Source of the DNA: Neoceratodus forsteri
Taxonomy: Eukaryota > Chordata > Ceratodontiformes > Ceratodontidae
Assembly: GCA_016271365.2 (NCBI GenBank)
Contig: CM057459.1
Span: forward strand, 487,085,501 to 487,149,500
DNA length: 64,000 nt
Direction of reading: 5' to 3'
The translations under genes were made by a program, and so were the position numbers. This document shows positions 11,641 to 21,695 of the stretch, one piece after another. Position 1 is the first letter of the stretch. The number at the start of each line of letters is the position of its first letter. Under the pieces are notes generated by a model, which searched no databases, was not told the origin of the DNA, and saw only the letters and a list, made by a program, of their open reading frames with translations.

Positions 11641-12330
11641 TCTGATAGTAATAATAATAAATAATAATATTAATATTTATTTGTAGCGTGCCTTTCCAAT
11701 ACCAAGGTGCTTTAACACACAATTCCAGATAAAAACAGCATATTAAAAGAAAAAAACAGTAAATACAGATTCATAAAATCCAACAAAATGTTAAGTCAGA
11801 TATGCTTGATGCCACAAATGGGTCTTCAGGGCCTGTTTAAATTCCCCTACAAACGCACACTCCCGAAGAGGATGGGGTAGAGAATTCCAAAGGGCTAGGG
11901 CCATGTACATAAAGGCACAGGCCCCCCCAAAGATTTTAAAGAAATCTTTGGAATCTCTAGCAACCCCTCGTCTGCCGAGTGGAGTGATTGCCTAGGGCAG
12001 TAAGGTACCAGAAGCTCTTTCAGGTAGTCTGGGCCAAGTCTGTGTAGGGTTTTATAAGTCAGAAGTCTGACTTTAAAGGTGATCTGCCACTGTACTGGCA
12101 GCCAGTGCAGTTTGCACAGCACTGGAGAAATATGACAGGCACGAGGAGTACCCATCAATAACTGAGCCGCAGCATTCTGCACTAGCTGCAAGTAGCAGAT
12201 ATCAACCCCTTGTAGCCCTAGATAAAGGGAGTTGTAGTAATCAAGGTGCGAGGTCACAGAGACGTGGACCAATGTAGGCAAATCACTGGACAGAACAAGG
12301 GTGCTTAATCCTGGAGATGTTCCTCAGATG
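11641..12330 (-). pseudogene. L2-type LINE, 3' part (L2-A)
   Basis: This is the 3' half of a minus-strand L2 retrotransposon. Its tail is an ATAATA-type microsatellite at about 11641-11690. The open frame at 12281-11895 encodes the C-terminal region typical of L2: SHLDYYNSLYLG, LQLVQNAAAQLL, LHWLPVQWQITFK and LGPDYLKELL. The coding sequence runs into a plus-strand CR1 at 12330. It resumes on the far side at 15081, so HLRN here and VIKSSF there join across the insertion. An in-frame stop near 12280 shows it is dead. Confidence 0.85.
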
Positions 12331-13084
12331 GGACATAAACATACCAGGATACACTATCTACAGGAGGGACAGGGAGGGTAAAAGAGGAGGAGGAGTAGCT
12401 CTTTACATAAGGGAAGGAATCAAAGCAACAGAACAAAATGGAAAACAAGGAGGAGAAGAAGCGCTGTGGGTAAATTTGGAGACCGGCAATGGCACTACAG
12501 TCTGCACAGGGGTTGTATACAGACCCCCTTCTCAGGGGGAGGAAATGGACAAGGAAATGATAGAAAGAATACTTAGAATGGCAGAAAAAGGGGAGATATT
12601 GCTGATGGGTGATCTGAATATGCCAGATGTTAACTGGAGTGCAGTTGCAGCAGCCACTTCAAAGAGTGGGGTTATTCTAGAAGCCCTACAAGGGGCATGC
12701 CTTAGACAACTAGTATTGGAGCCCACTCGAGAGGGAGCAATCTTAGACCTGGTTCTCTCAAATGGAGATGAAGAGAGGATCACAGATGTAGAAATGGGTA
12801 ACCATCTGGGAACTAGCGACTATCAAACAGTATGGTTCACAATAAACACAGCAATAGAGTCAAGCCATACAAAGGCAAAAGTACTGGACTTTAGGAGGGC
12901 TGACTTTGCCAAAATGGGTGAATGCCTAAGGAATACACTAGCAAATGGGCAGGAAGGATTGGTGGAAGAACAATGGGGAATAATAAAAACTGCCATCACA
13001 GAGGTAACAAACCTTTGTGTGAAGCAAATTAACAAAACAAACGATGTAAGAAACCACTATGGTTCTCAAAGGAAGTGGCAGTGA
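12317..13084 (+). pseudogene. CR1-B endonuclease region, 5'-truncated
   Basis: This frame encodes the latter part of an APE-type endonuclease, which nicks target DNA to start target-primed reverse transcription. Visible motifs are YRRDREGKRGGGVALY, VVYRPPS, LLMGDLNMPDVNW and ILDLVLSNGDE. The first few codons (MFLR) come from antisense L2 sequence. CR1 begins at about 12331, so the N-terminal ETW-type part of the nuclease is missing through 5' truncation. The frame continues into the linker before reverse transcriptase, and a frameshift near 13065 moves the coding sequence to the next frame. Confidence 0.85.
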
Positions 13085-14967
13085 AGGTTCAAGAGAAAAA
13101 GGAAGCATTCAGGAAGTACAAGGAATCACAGACGGAGCAGGACAGGGAACTGTATCAGTTAAAGCAAAAGGAAGCTGGGAAGGCAGTCAGAACAGCAAAG
13201 GCCCAAATGGAGGAAAAGATAGCCAACTCAGTTAAGAAGGAGGATAAAACCTTTTCTAGGTACATCAGGGAGCGAAGGAAGACCAAGGGAGGGCTAGTGA
13301 GGCTTAATAAAGAGGAGGGAGGGTGGGCAGAGGGTGACTGTGAAAAGGCAGAGATACTAAACAAATATTTTTGCTCAGTATTTACAAAGGAAGTGGGGGA
13401 GGTATCTAAAACAAACAGTAGAAACACTCTGGATACAGAAGTTGATACCAGCCTATTTACAGAAGAAAGGGTTCTGAAAGAACTCTTAAAATTGAAGGTG
13501 GACAAAGCAATGAGGCCTGATGGGATTCATCCTAGAATTCTAAAAGAACTAAGGGTAGAACTAGTGACACCACTGACTACCCTCTTTAACAAATCATGGG
13601 AGGATTGGGTGGTACCCGAGGACTGGAGAAGGGCAGATGTGATTCCCCTTCACAAAAGTGGGAGCAAGGCAGAAGCAGAAAACTACAGACCTGTTAGTTT
13701 AACCTCAGTGGTAGGGAAAATGATGGAATCACTTCTGAAGGAAAGAATTGTTGAGTATCTAGAGGCCAGAGGGGCTCAGGACCCAAGGCAGCATGGATTC
13801 ACTGTGGGAAGTTCATGCCAGACAAATCTGATAGATTTCTTTGACTGGGTGACCAAAGTAGTAGATCAGGGAAGGGCTGTGGACATGGGCTACCTGGACT
13901 TTAACAAGGCATTTGACACAGTCCCACACAAAAGATTAATATACAAGTTAGCCAGCCTGGGAGTGGGTCCCAAGATGACAGCCTTGGTAAAGAATTGGCT
14001 GATGAACAAGACACAGAGAGTAATAGTAAATGGAGTCCACTCTGAAGAAAGGGGGGTTACTAGTGGGGTATCGCAGGGTACAGTATTAGGACCGGTCCTC
14101 TTCAATGTCTTTATAAGCGACATTGCAGAGGGACTGGAAGGAAAAGTATGTCTCTTTGCAGATGACACAAAGATCTGCAGCAGAGTTGATGCACAAGGTG
14201 GGGTGGAAAGGATGAGAAGGGACTTGGCAAGGTTAGAGGAATGGTCAAATGTATGGCAGCTTAGATTCAATGCTAAGAAGTGCAAGGTAATGCACCTGGG
14301 AAACAAAAACCCAAGGGAAGAGTACACAATGGGGAGTGAGATGCTAACAACAACAAAAATGGAAAGGGACCTGGGGGTAGTCATATCAGATGACCTAAAG
14401 GTGGGTAAGCAATGTGAGAGGGCAGCAAGGAGGGCTGGGGGGATACTGGGATGCATAGGGAGAGGCATCAGCAGTAGAAAACAGGAAGTTATTATCCCTC
14501 TGTATAGACAGTTGGTGAGACCCCATCTGGAGTACTGCGTGCAGTTCTGGAGACCCAATCTCCGCAAGGACATAGACAGGATGGAGGCTGTCCAGAGGAG
14601 GGCAACTAAAATGGTGCAGGGTCTGCACCAGAAGACATATGAAGAGAGACTTAAGGAGCTGAATATGTATAGCCTTGAGGAAAGGAGGGAGAGGGGGGAC
14701 ATGATAGAAACTTTCAAGTATCTCAAGGAATCAACAAAGTCAAGAGGTAGCATCTTTCAAAAAAGCGGTGTGCAAGAACAAGGGGCACAATTTGAAGATA
14801 GAAGGGGGCAGCTCAGAGGTAATTTAAGAAGTATTTTTCACAGAGAGGGTTGTGGATGCATAGAACGGCCTTCGGAGGAGGATGTGGAGTCAAAAACAGT
14901 GGTGGAATTCAAGCATGCATGGGACAATCATAAGGCAATTCTAGGGGGTGGAGGTAGGAAGAAGTAG
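13075..14967 (+). CDS. CR1-B reverse transcriptase frame (630 aa)
   Basis: This is the longest open frame in the window. It starts in the basic linker between nuclease and polymerase. The reverse transcriptase follows: DGIHPRILKEL near residue 150, HKSGSKAEAENYRPVSLTS near 195-215, QHGFTVGSSCQTNL, YLDFNKAFDTVPH, SGVSQGTVLGPVLFN and the catalytic LFADDT with both aspartates present. The C-terminal part shows RFNAKKCKVMHLG, RDLGVVIS and LVRPHLEYCVQFW, then a tail typical of CR1. The start codon is arbitrary, because upstream codons belong to the same protein in the previous frame. The finger motif reads AMRPDG where related copies read APGPDG. The catalytic core appears intact, but 5' truncation and the upstream frameshift leave no complete ORF2. 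Confidence 0.85.
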   Translation: MAVKVQEKKEAFRKYKESQTEQDRELYQLKQKEAGKAVRTAKAQMEEKIANSVKKEDKTFSRYIRERRKTKGGLVRLNKEEGGWAEGDCEKAEILNKYFCSVFTKEVGEVSKTNSRNTLDTEVDTSLFTEERVLKELLKLKVDKAMRPDGIHPRILKELRVELVTPLTTLFNKSWEDWVVPEDWRRADVIPLHKSGSKAEAENYRPVSLTSVVGKMMESLLKERIVEYLEARGAQDPRQHGFTVGSSCQTNLIDFFDWVTKVVDQGRAVDMGYLDFNKAFDTVPHKRLIYKLASLGVGPKMTALVKNWLMNKTQRVIVNGVHSEERGVTSGVSQGTVLGPVLFNVFISDIAEGLEGKVCLFADDTKICSRVDAQGGVERMRRDLARLEEWSNVWQLRFNAKKCKVMHLGNKNPREEYTMGSEMLTTTKMERDLGVVISDDLKVGKQCERAARRAGGILGCIGRGISSRKQEVIIPLYRQLVRPHLEYCVQFWRPNLRKDIDRMEAVQRRATKMVQGLHQKTYEERLKELNMYSLEERRERGDMIETFKYLKESTKSRGSIFQKSGVQEQGAQFEDRRGQLRGNLRSIFHREGCGCIERPSEEDVESKTVVEFKHAWDNHKAILGGGGRKK

Positions 14968-15054
14968 GCTGCTGGTTAACTAGGATCTGCAGCTTATCCA
15001 TTAAGTAGGGAAATGGGCAGACTGGGTGGGCCAAGCGGTCCTTATCTGCCGTCA

Positions 15055-15080
15055 AAATCTATATTTCTATGTTTCTATGT
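15055..15080 (+). repeat. CR1 3' microsatellite tail
   Basis: The tail is ATATTTCTATGTTTCTATGT, a short TTTCTATG repeat. It is the same tail, in either orientation, that ends the other CR1 copies, for example near 45553, 63295 and 63611. CR1 tails of this kind are used for self-priming by the reverse transcriptase. Confidence 0.75.
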
Positions 15081-15640
15081 AAAAGGAAGATTTGATGACT
15101 GCCGACACCTGCGATCGCAGTGTCAGCCCATCATCAAAAATCACCCCCAGATTTCGCACTTGTCCAGAGGTGGGGAGCTTGGAACCACCAAGAAAAAGTC
15201 CTGAAGGCAAACTAGCTCTCCTCCCCTCTGTCCGGTGACGTGGGTCCACAACCAACACCTCCATCTTCTCCGAGTTCAACCTCAGCCAACACGAATCCAT
15301 CCAATTCTGGATTTCAATGAGGCAGTTGTTAAATGCTAAGAGAGCTCTATCCTGGTTGGGTGCAAAAGATAGGTAGAGCTGGGTATCATCAGCATAGCAG
15401 TGAAACCTCAGCCCATACCTTCTTCCAATGTCTCCAAGAGGCAGCATATACACTGCAAACAACATGGGGAACAACACCAAGCCCTGAGGTACCCCACATG
15501 ACAGAGAGACTGGGCCAGAGGAATTAATCCCCAACACCACCCTCTGAGTTCTACCACTACTGCTACTGGCACTATTGAACAAATGCCTTCCAGGGTTACC
15601 TTAGGATTCACCTCCATAACCGTTCTGGGTACAGGCTCTG
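15081..15640 (-). pseudogene. L2-type LINE, 5' part of the split copy (L2-A)
   Basis: Continuous with 11641-12330 before CR1 inserted. The minus-strand frame 15582-15067 encodes the reverse transcriptase palm: CGVPQGLVLFPMLFAVYMLP, then the catalytic CYADDTQLYLSF with both aspartates, IQNWMDSCWLRLNSEK and LGVIFDDGLTLRSQVSAVIK. These are L2-clade hallmarks. The last residues of the frame are CR1 sequence. The upstream polymerase fingers are missing, so the copy is 5'-truncated at about 15640. Confidence 0.85.
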
Positions 15641-15880
15641 ACGATTGTTCCTCTGTTATGTTGAACGCAGAAGTGTGGCTTGTTCTGTGGATCTCTTCAA
15701 GTTGAATAAGGAATGTATTGTTTCATCGATATATACTGTACCAGTGTTGTCAGTGCATAGTCTGAGAGTCATCATATCCCTTTTCCCCTTCTGTGGTGGG
15801 TGAAGAAGCAATAGCGTCAGAGTTAGGCTCTTCCTGTCATGGCCGGGGGGAGTCTGCCCCACTGATCTTACTACCTTAAT
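15641..15880. other. Unassigned DNA
   Basis: No feature that I can support between the L2 remnant and the following open frame. Confidence 0.4.
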
Positions 15881-16315
15881 TTACCAGCGCACATTATTAG
15901 TGTCTTTCCCAGAGTACCCTACAGCCATAACCAATGGGTCAGGGACATTCCAAATATTGCAGTCTTCATAGGCCACTGTTTTGGGTCTCGTGGGCATAAA
16001 ATGAGTCCAGCCTTTTCTGGTTCTTGGTGTAATGCTCCAGTTATTCATGTACTGTAGTGTTGTAAAATGTGACACACTAGGAATTAAACCCAGGCCCTCA
16101 AGTACTGTCCTGGTACTTTGCCACTGAATTTTCAGGTTCATATAGGCATAGCTTTTGCACCAACTGAGTCCAGTGTGCTTGGAGCTGTAAGAAACTATAA
16201 CCTCCTTATCATTTCTGGAGCATAGGGATATACAGATAAAAACCATGCTCAGTGGATAGGCTGACTTCTTACAAACCCCTTTCATGAGCAGGGAAGCCTG
16301 GCTAGCCAGGGACAT
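15881..16315 (-). other. Unrecognised open frame of 144 aa
   Basis: This is the longest frame not assigned to a mobile element by homology. An in-frame stop lies just upstream of the first Met, so it is not the end of a longer frame. The product shows no obvious signal peptide or motif repeats. Its C-terminal part is rich in Trp and Pro (WNVPDPLVMAVGYSGKD). Near 16080-16125 the DNA reads GGAATTAAACCCAGGCCC, which looks like an inverted tRNA box B, so part of the frame may be antisense SINE sequence. I do not recognise it and would not call it a gene without homology or expression support. Confidence 0.2.
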
Positions 16316-16833
16316 GCTTGATGGATGTGTAAAGCATGCTCAGTGTAGGGGCAGTACTCCCGATGGCCCCGCTCGTGAAGGGGAACATCCAGCTCACCAG
16401 GGAACAGCTCAAATTCATATCACTAGAATTTGATACCTCTGTTTGTGTCAGTGGTCTGGTCCATTATTTACTCACAAGTCCCACACATGATGGGAACCAG
16501 TGAGGGACACTCAGTTGTCTAGAAGATAACTACCTTAATGTTCCCTCAGCAGCTAATATATCCTGATATCCACCCCCTCAGTGGGGTCGAGGGGATTGTA
16601 AGTCATCCTGCTTTTATATCCATTGCCTCTACCCTCATACTGTCACTGGTCCCACTTGTGAGGGGGACCAATGGAGAAACCTGACTTTCTGAGATGATGC
16701 TCTCTAAATGCTGTCTGAACGTGGCCTGAGTTCAGTTATGATAGAGTTTCGATGAGGAGAGTCTTGACAAGTTAACCATTTTCTTGAATTGCCATTCTTA
16801 CGTCTCCTAAGAGGAAAGTGCATTGCTGTATTC
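16316..16833. other. Unassigned DNA
   Basis: No gene or clear repeat seen. A short palindrome-like CCCCTCAGTGGGGTCGAGGGG occurs near 16575. Confidence 0.35.
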
Positions 16834-17145
16834 TAGGTGCCAAGCAGATACGAAGATTGTGTTGTTTTTCAGGTGTGTTACTTTTGACTGTAATGGATGC
16901 AATATACTGTAAGTTCATTGAGTGTAGTGAAAAGGCCATTTCACCAAAAGAGTGAGTGCGCTGTATGCGCCATTGTCTTGGCCCCTCAGTATTCTGAGTA
17001 GATAAGAAGATTATGCTGTTTTCCAGGTCTGTTACTTCTGACTGTAACAGGTGTTATATAAGTTAATTGACTATGGTGGGAAGGCCATTTTTTTTTTTTG
17101 CCGAAGGAGTGAGTGCACTGTATTCACCCTTGCCTTGGTCCTTTG
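16834..17145 (+). repeat. Two-fold tandem repeat, unit ~155 bp
   Basis: The second copy starts about 16990. Matching landmarks are GAAGATTGTGTTG (16853) and GAAGATTATGCTG (17006), GGTGTGTTACTT and GGTCTGTTACTT, and AGTGAGTGCGCTG (16951) and AGTGAGTGCACTG (17108). The second copy contains a T-run near 17090. It is non-coding. Confidence 0.7.
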
Positions 17146-17954
17146 TGGGCTGGTGGTGATTAAGGACAGTCCCTTACATTTCAGATTCACATTTTTGTGA
17201 TGCACATGAAATGTTTTGAAATGTTTTCAAGGTTGTTTACTGGCCCTAATTAATTTATATCCTGTAACATCTGCATGGACCATTATTAGGTTAATGGTTT
17301 GTTAGTCACATGTAAGGAGCTAATTAGGATGAAAGTAGAAAGCAAGCTTGACAGTTGCAGCCATTAGCATCTTTCAAGATTTTCTGTGTACTGTACATCT
17401 GTCTATCTTGTTTGTCTGTTTTGTATTAAAATTTCCATCACTGCATATGTATTTTGCACTGCTTAAATGCCTTTCTGGTAAGTTTCTTTCTTTTTAATAC
17501 TGGAATAGTTAGTTACATGTGTACCGAGCCAACCAGCCCTGAACTTGCCACTTTGAAAACAAATATAGATAAAAACATCATAAAAACTGCTATACTTCTT
17601 TCTTTTGCTGACTTTAAAGTCCTATTCTACACCTAACAAAAAGTGTTTTTTTCTTAAGATGGACTGGGATTTATTTGGCTTTATACATAAAAACATAGTA
17701 ACATTTTCCACATTTTTGGAATGTTGATACAAGTGGGGCGTAATAATATTGGTAATTTACATTAATGTTGGCAGAAAAATAAAACAAACATCATGCTAAA
17801 TGCTGTGTCCTTGTTTTATTGTTTCTTTTACACTCAAGTTGAAACTATAAACCTAGCATGGACAAGCATTTGTCAATGCCGAATGTTGTCTCGCTGGCAT
17901 TGGCATTGGTAGTTCTGGAGCTAGAGATGCATAATAGGAATGGCAGTGAAGTAC
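17146..17954. other. Unassigned AT-rich DNA
   Basis: No gene or repeat that I can support. Confidence 0.4.
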
Positions 17955-18320
17955 TGAAGTGATGCCAACCCCATCCCCACCCTGTAGAGACTGACAGGCA
18001 TTGGGGTGTGCCTTTTGGTCATCAGCTATAAAGCTCATGCCATTGTACCTCACCCTACCCTGTGGACACTGACAAGTGTTGTGGTTTGCTTTGAGGTCTT
18101 TGGGCATTATACTTACCCCATTCCATAAGGAAATACACTGAGGTGGGTGCAGTATAGGAGAATGGGGTGAACTGTGTGGCCGAACAGTGCAAGGCACACC
18201 ACGATGCCTGTCACTGGCTGCAGGGTGGGGGAGGGGTTGGAATGGCATGAACATTACAGCTGATGATCCCAAGTCACACCCCTGACACCTGTCAGTCTCT
18301 ACAGGGTAGGGTGCTACAGT
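17955..18320. repeat. Inverted repeat of ~2 x 175 bp
   Basis: The left arm (from 17961, CCCCATCCCCACCCTGTAGA) pairs with the complement of the right arm (ending 18312, CTACAGGGTAGGG). Landmarks shared in order are CTGTAGAGACTGACAGG, TCATCAGCT, TCATGCCATT, CACTGACA and ACCCCATTC. The centre is near 18130. Each arm also contains two diverged direct half-copies (ACCCTGTAGAGACTGACAGG and ACCCTGTGGACACTGACAAG). It probably belongs to the same foldback unit as the array that follows. Confidence 0.7.
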
Positions 18321-18329
18321 TGAGAACCC

Positions 18330-19440
18330 TAACACCATAGGCGTGTGTTGGTATTTTCACTCCAAATTTCCAACATGGGCTTTTTGTGAGCCCACCTCAT
18401 GAAAAGCGGCACAATCATTTTGTTAGCTGAAAGGTGGTTTTGCACAGCAGCTATGCCATTTGGCGACACAAGGCCGAAAACACATTTTGGGCAGGATGTG
18501 GAAAATGACAACTGTATTGTTCTTGAGGAGGCATAAAAAAATGGCAACTTTGAAAATCTGGAGTGAAAATATGAAAAATTGGTGGTCATGAGCATAGAAA
18601 CTGCACAACACATGTCTGTAATCCAATTATTTGGGGGAGTTTGTTAGGCACATTTTTAACATAGGCATTTTGGGACCTCCCCTCATGAACAGTGGCACTG
18701 TGATTTTGTTAATCTGTCCCAAAAGTTGATTTCCCACAGCGACTACGCCATTGTGTGCCAGAGGTGTGGAAACACATTTTGGGCAGGATGTCAAAAATGA
18801 CAGCTGTACTGTTCATAAGGAGGTGTGAAAAAATGCCAGTGTTGAAAATCTGGCATGGAAATATTGCAAATTTGCGAAGTTACATGGGTGCGTGGAAACT
18901 GCGCAACACACGCTTGTAACACAGTCATTTTATGGATTTTCGGCACCAAATTTTCAACATAGGCATTTTTGGACCTCTTCTCATGAACAGTGTCACCATC
19001 TTTTCCTCAAACTGTCCTGAAAACTGATTTCACACAGCAACCGTGCTATTCTGTGCCGGACTTGCGAAAACACATTTCAGCCAGGATATGTAAAATTACA
19101 GCTGTACTGTTCATCAGGAGGTGTAGAAAAATGCCAATTATGAAAATCTGGAGTGAAAATATTACAAATGCACAAAGTTACGAGCATGCATGGAAACAGC
19201 AAAATGCACGCTAGTAAAACAGCCATTTTTGGGATTTTTTCCACCAAATTTACAACATTGGCTTTTTGAGAGCCCTCCTCATGAACAGTGGCACTGTCGT
19301 TTCATTACTCCGTCCCAAAAGGTGATTCCACGCAGTGACCATGAAATCACCTTTCCGGACTGAATAACTCCATGACAGTGACTGAATTCATGAGGAGGGG
19401 TCCCAATAACCCCATGTTGAAAATTTGGTACAAAAATTCC
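18330..19440. repeat. Tandem array of internally palindromic ~298-bp units
   Basis: The landmark AACATNGGC occurs at 18372, 18658, 18956 and 19254, giving periods of about 286, 298 and 298 bp. Other landmarks recur at the same spacing: TCATGAACAGTGGCACTG, AAAACACATTTTGGGCAGG and GAAAATCTGGAGTG. Within one unit, CTGTACTGTTCATCAGGAGG is an inverted, diverged copy of CCTCATGAACAGTGGCAC, so each monomer is itself a foldback. Beyond 19340 the sequence runs back in the opposite orientation (CATGAGGAGGGGTCCC, ATGTTGAAAATTTGGT), closing the array with an inverted unit. No coding frame survives. Confidence 0.8.
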
Positions 19441-19801
19441 AAAACATTGCCCAAGATATGCACCAAAATTGAAAAAGACCCTTTTTATGCCATTATACAG
19501 CTTACCGGCATTTCTTCAGCTCACGGTCGGCTTTGAAGAGTGCAGACGCGTTCCTGGTCCACTGAAGATCATCGCGCTGGACTCCGGAGGTAAGTATGGG
19601 GTAAGGGGGGGTGTGGAGAGACAGGATTCGCAGAGGGTGGGTGCAGGTTGCAGGAGGGGGGCAGTGAGATGGTGAGGGAATGTTTTCTTTTTGTACAGGA
19701 TAAAAAAAACATTGTGGGATTGTTTTTATTTTTCAGGGGATTTGGCAAGCTGGGGTGGGCTCCCAGTGTGCCACCTAAGTGTTTTTTGGGGGGGATGCTT
19801 T
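19441..19801. other. Unassigned G-rich DNA
   Basis: No gene seen. The open frame at 19469-19675 is short and unrecognised. G-runs increase towards 19800. Confidence 0.35.
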
Positions 19802-20000
19802 AGCTGATGGGGGATTGGGCACTCCCATCAGCACACAAGAAAAGCCGTGGGGGGCAAGAGCCGAGGGGGACTGGGCACCCCTCAGCATATAACAAATGGG
19901 GGGGGAGTGCTTTATGCCAATGGGGAGTGGGCTCCCCCGTCGGCACATACATTGGGGGCAGGGCATGCCGACAGGGGGATTGGGCACCCCCGAAGTTGGC
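19802..20000. repeat. Four consecutive G/C-rich hairpins
   Basis: Four related short inverted repeats lie in a row, at 19802-19832, 19859-19886, 19916-19944 and 19977-20000. Each has the form GCYGA-GGGGG-spacer-CCCC-TCRGC with a central ATTGGGCA-type loop. Examples are CTGATGGGGG with CTCCCATCAG, and GCCGACAGGGGG with CCCCCGAAGTTGGC. Spacing is about 60 bp. They look like a diverged minisatellite of hairpins. Open frames on both strands here are by-products of the repeat. Confidence 0.65.
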
Positions 20001-20869
20001 ATTATGGCTGACAGTGTGCCGCCATGTTTTTTTTTCTGTCTCAGCAGGGTAAGCACGTTGGGAGGTCAGCTGCATGTGACGACCTTTGCTCACATTGCAG
20101 CGGACCTTTTCTTAGGTGTGCTCGCCCACATGGTGTGGTGCCGGCATGCAGGCTGATTGGGGAATGAGGGACGCACCTACTGATGCCCTGCATTCACCCA
20201 ACAGTGACCGCGCCTCCAAATGTGCTACTACCCCAATATGTTGGCTGCCCATGTTCAAGTCAACATAAAAAACAAGCAGACTAATTCTGTTTCTGCATAG
20301 AGAACTGTTTAAATCATATTGAATTGTGAGCCCTGAATCTATCTATCGAGGGGAAACAGAATAACAGCGAGATCCTGCTGTTTAAGATGTAGCTCCTCAT
20401 CTACAGCTTGCTAATGCATCTGAACAATAAGGTTTTTATAAATTTGACATGCTAGAGAAATCCTCCTGACCATTTCTCCTGGCTACAGTGTATGAAGGCA
20501 TAGCCATTCAGCCTCACAGTGAAACCCATGCCATAGCCCAGTGTATACTATACATTTCCTAGATGGTGCGCCCAAGACAGTCCCACTGGAGGCTAACTGG
20601 CATTTATAATAATGGCAGTGTTTACCATGGGTAAGTAATGGTGTGGCCACCAGCATTCTCAAGATGGCATCTGGTAGAATGTGGTTGAGCCAAAATAGCA
20701 AACCTTCAGGTTAAACTATTGCCACACCAACGATGGTGGACAATTTGTTCCTGCCCTCTAGGTTGCTCATAATGCTAGAAGAATGGGATGTAATTGTCTC
20801 CCTGACTTGAGAGAAGTGAGGCCAAAATCCCTCAAATATTATAGTACAAGCACCCCCAAATTCAGCAAC
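20001..20869. other. Unassigned DNA
   Basis: No gene or clear repeat seen. Confidence 0.4.
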
Positions 20870-21050
20870 CCTGCTTGTTAGGGGGCTGGTGCCTGGAACT
20901 GCCACTATTTAGCCACTGTGACCAAGGGACTAGGAGCTGGGGTCAAAGGCAAAAGGGACCCCGCTTATTAGGGAGCTGGTGCCTGGAACTGCCGCCATCT
21001 AGCCACTGTGACACAAGAGCTAGGAGCTGGCACTGAAGCCTAAAGTGGGG
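20870..21050 (+). repeat. Two-fold tandem repeat, unit ~90 bp
   Basis: Both units contain GCTGGTGCCTGGAACTGCC, then TAGCCACTGTGAC and CTAGGAGCTGG, with a shift of about 90 bp. Non-coding. Confidence 0.75.
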
Positions 21051-21695
21051 CTGGAGTTGAAAGTAAACAGTGCTCAGTGGTGGAGCCAAGAGACACAAGG
21101 AAGAGCAGAGAGTGGGGATTTAAACTGCCCAAACATGTGCCTGCATTGTATGAGAGCAGGATATTAGTTTTTCTGCCTTGAATGGGTGATCTATCGACTG
21201 TGTTACCAGGTAAGCCCTTCACAAAAGAGAGTATATTCCGTCATAAAACAGGGTTATCACCAGTGGGCCTAGACTCCATCAAACCTGCAGTAAAGTTGGG
21301 CAGACTGGCAATTTAAATGATCTTATACAGCGTTACTATTTTCCTGAATAGCAACCAAAATTACAATATCATCACTTATACAGCTAAAATGGATTGCAGT
21401 ACACAACACCATCCAAACAACTTTCAGTGGAACAACAAAGTGAAAAGCCATTGATCACACATGGCAAGCAATAATGGGTGATAGTGGAGGCCCACAGCAT
21501 GGCTCTCCCCAACCTTCCAACAGATTAGCAGCTAAGCAAACTGCTTGCACAGGGTAGAGGATGCTGAATTTTATGAGCTTACCCCTTCTGAGTGTGGCCA
21601 TACACAATGGTTTAGTCATCTCTAATTCAGAGACCATATTATCAGTAGTATTCAATAAGATACAATATTGTGTATCAAAAAGTATAACATACCTG
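21051..21695. other. Unassigned DNA
   Basis: No gene or repeat that I can support. The sequence just before 21696 (ACCTG) is the left target-site duplication of the LTR that follows. Confidence 0.4.

Larger units (their letters stand above)
12331..15080 (+). mobile_element. CR1 retrotransposon inserted in L2-A (CR1-B)
   Basis: The element is about 2.75 kb, 5'-truncated within the endonuclease. It ends with GGTCCTTATCTGCCGTCAAA followed by a short TTCTATG-type repeat (15056-15080). The flanks are L2 coding sequence that rejoins almost base for base (CAGATG at 12325-12330, AAAAGGAAGATTTG at 15081). Any target-site duplication is at most a few bases. One frameshift and an otherwise long open frame make it one of the younger elements here. 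Confidence 0.9.

Noticed and set aside
13890..14753. 287-aa minus-strand open frame
   Set aside because: Exact antisense of the CR1-B reverse transcriptase frame, with no family resemblance.
19802..20000. CRISPR-like array of evenly spaced short palindromes
   Set aside because: The units are diverged, the spacers are themselves related, there are no cas genes, and the context is a vertebrate-type genome.
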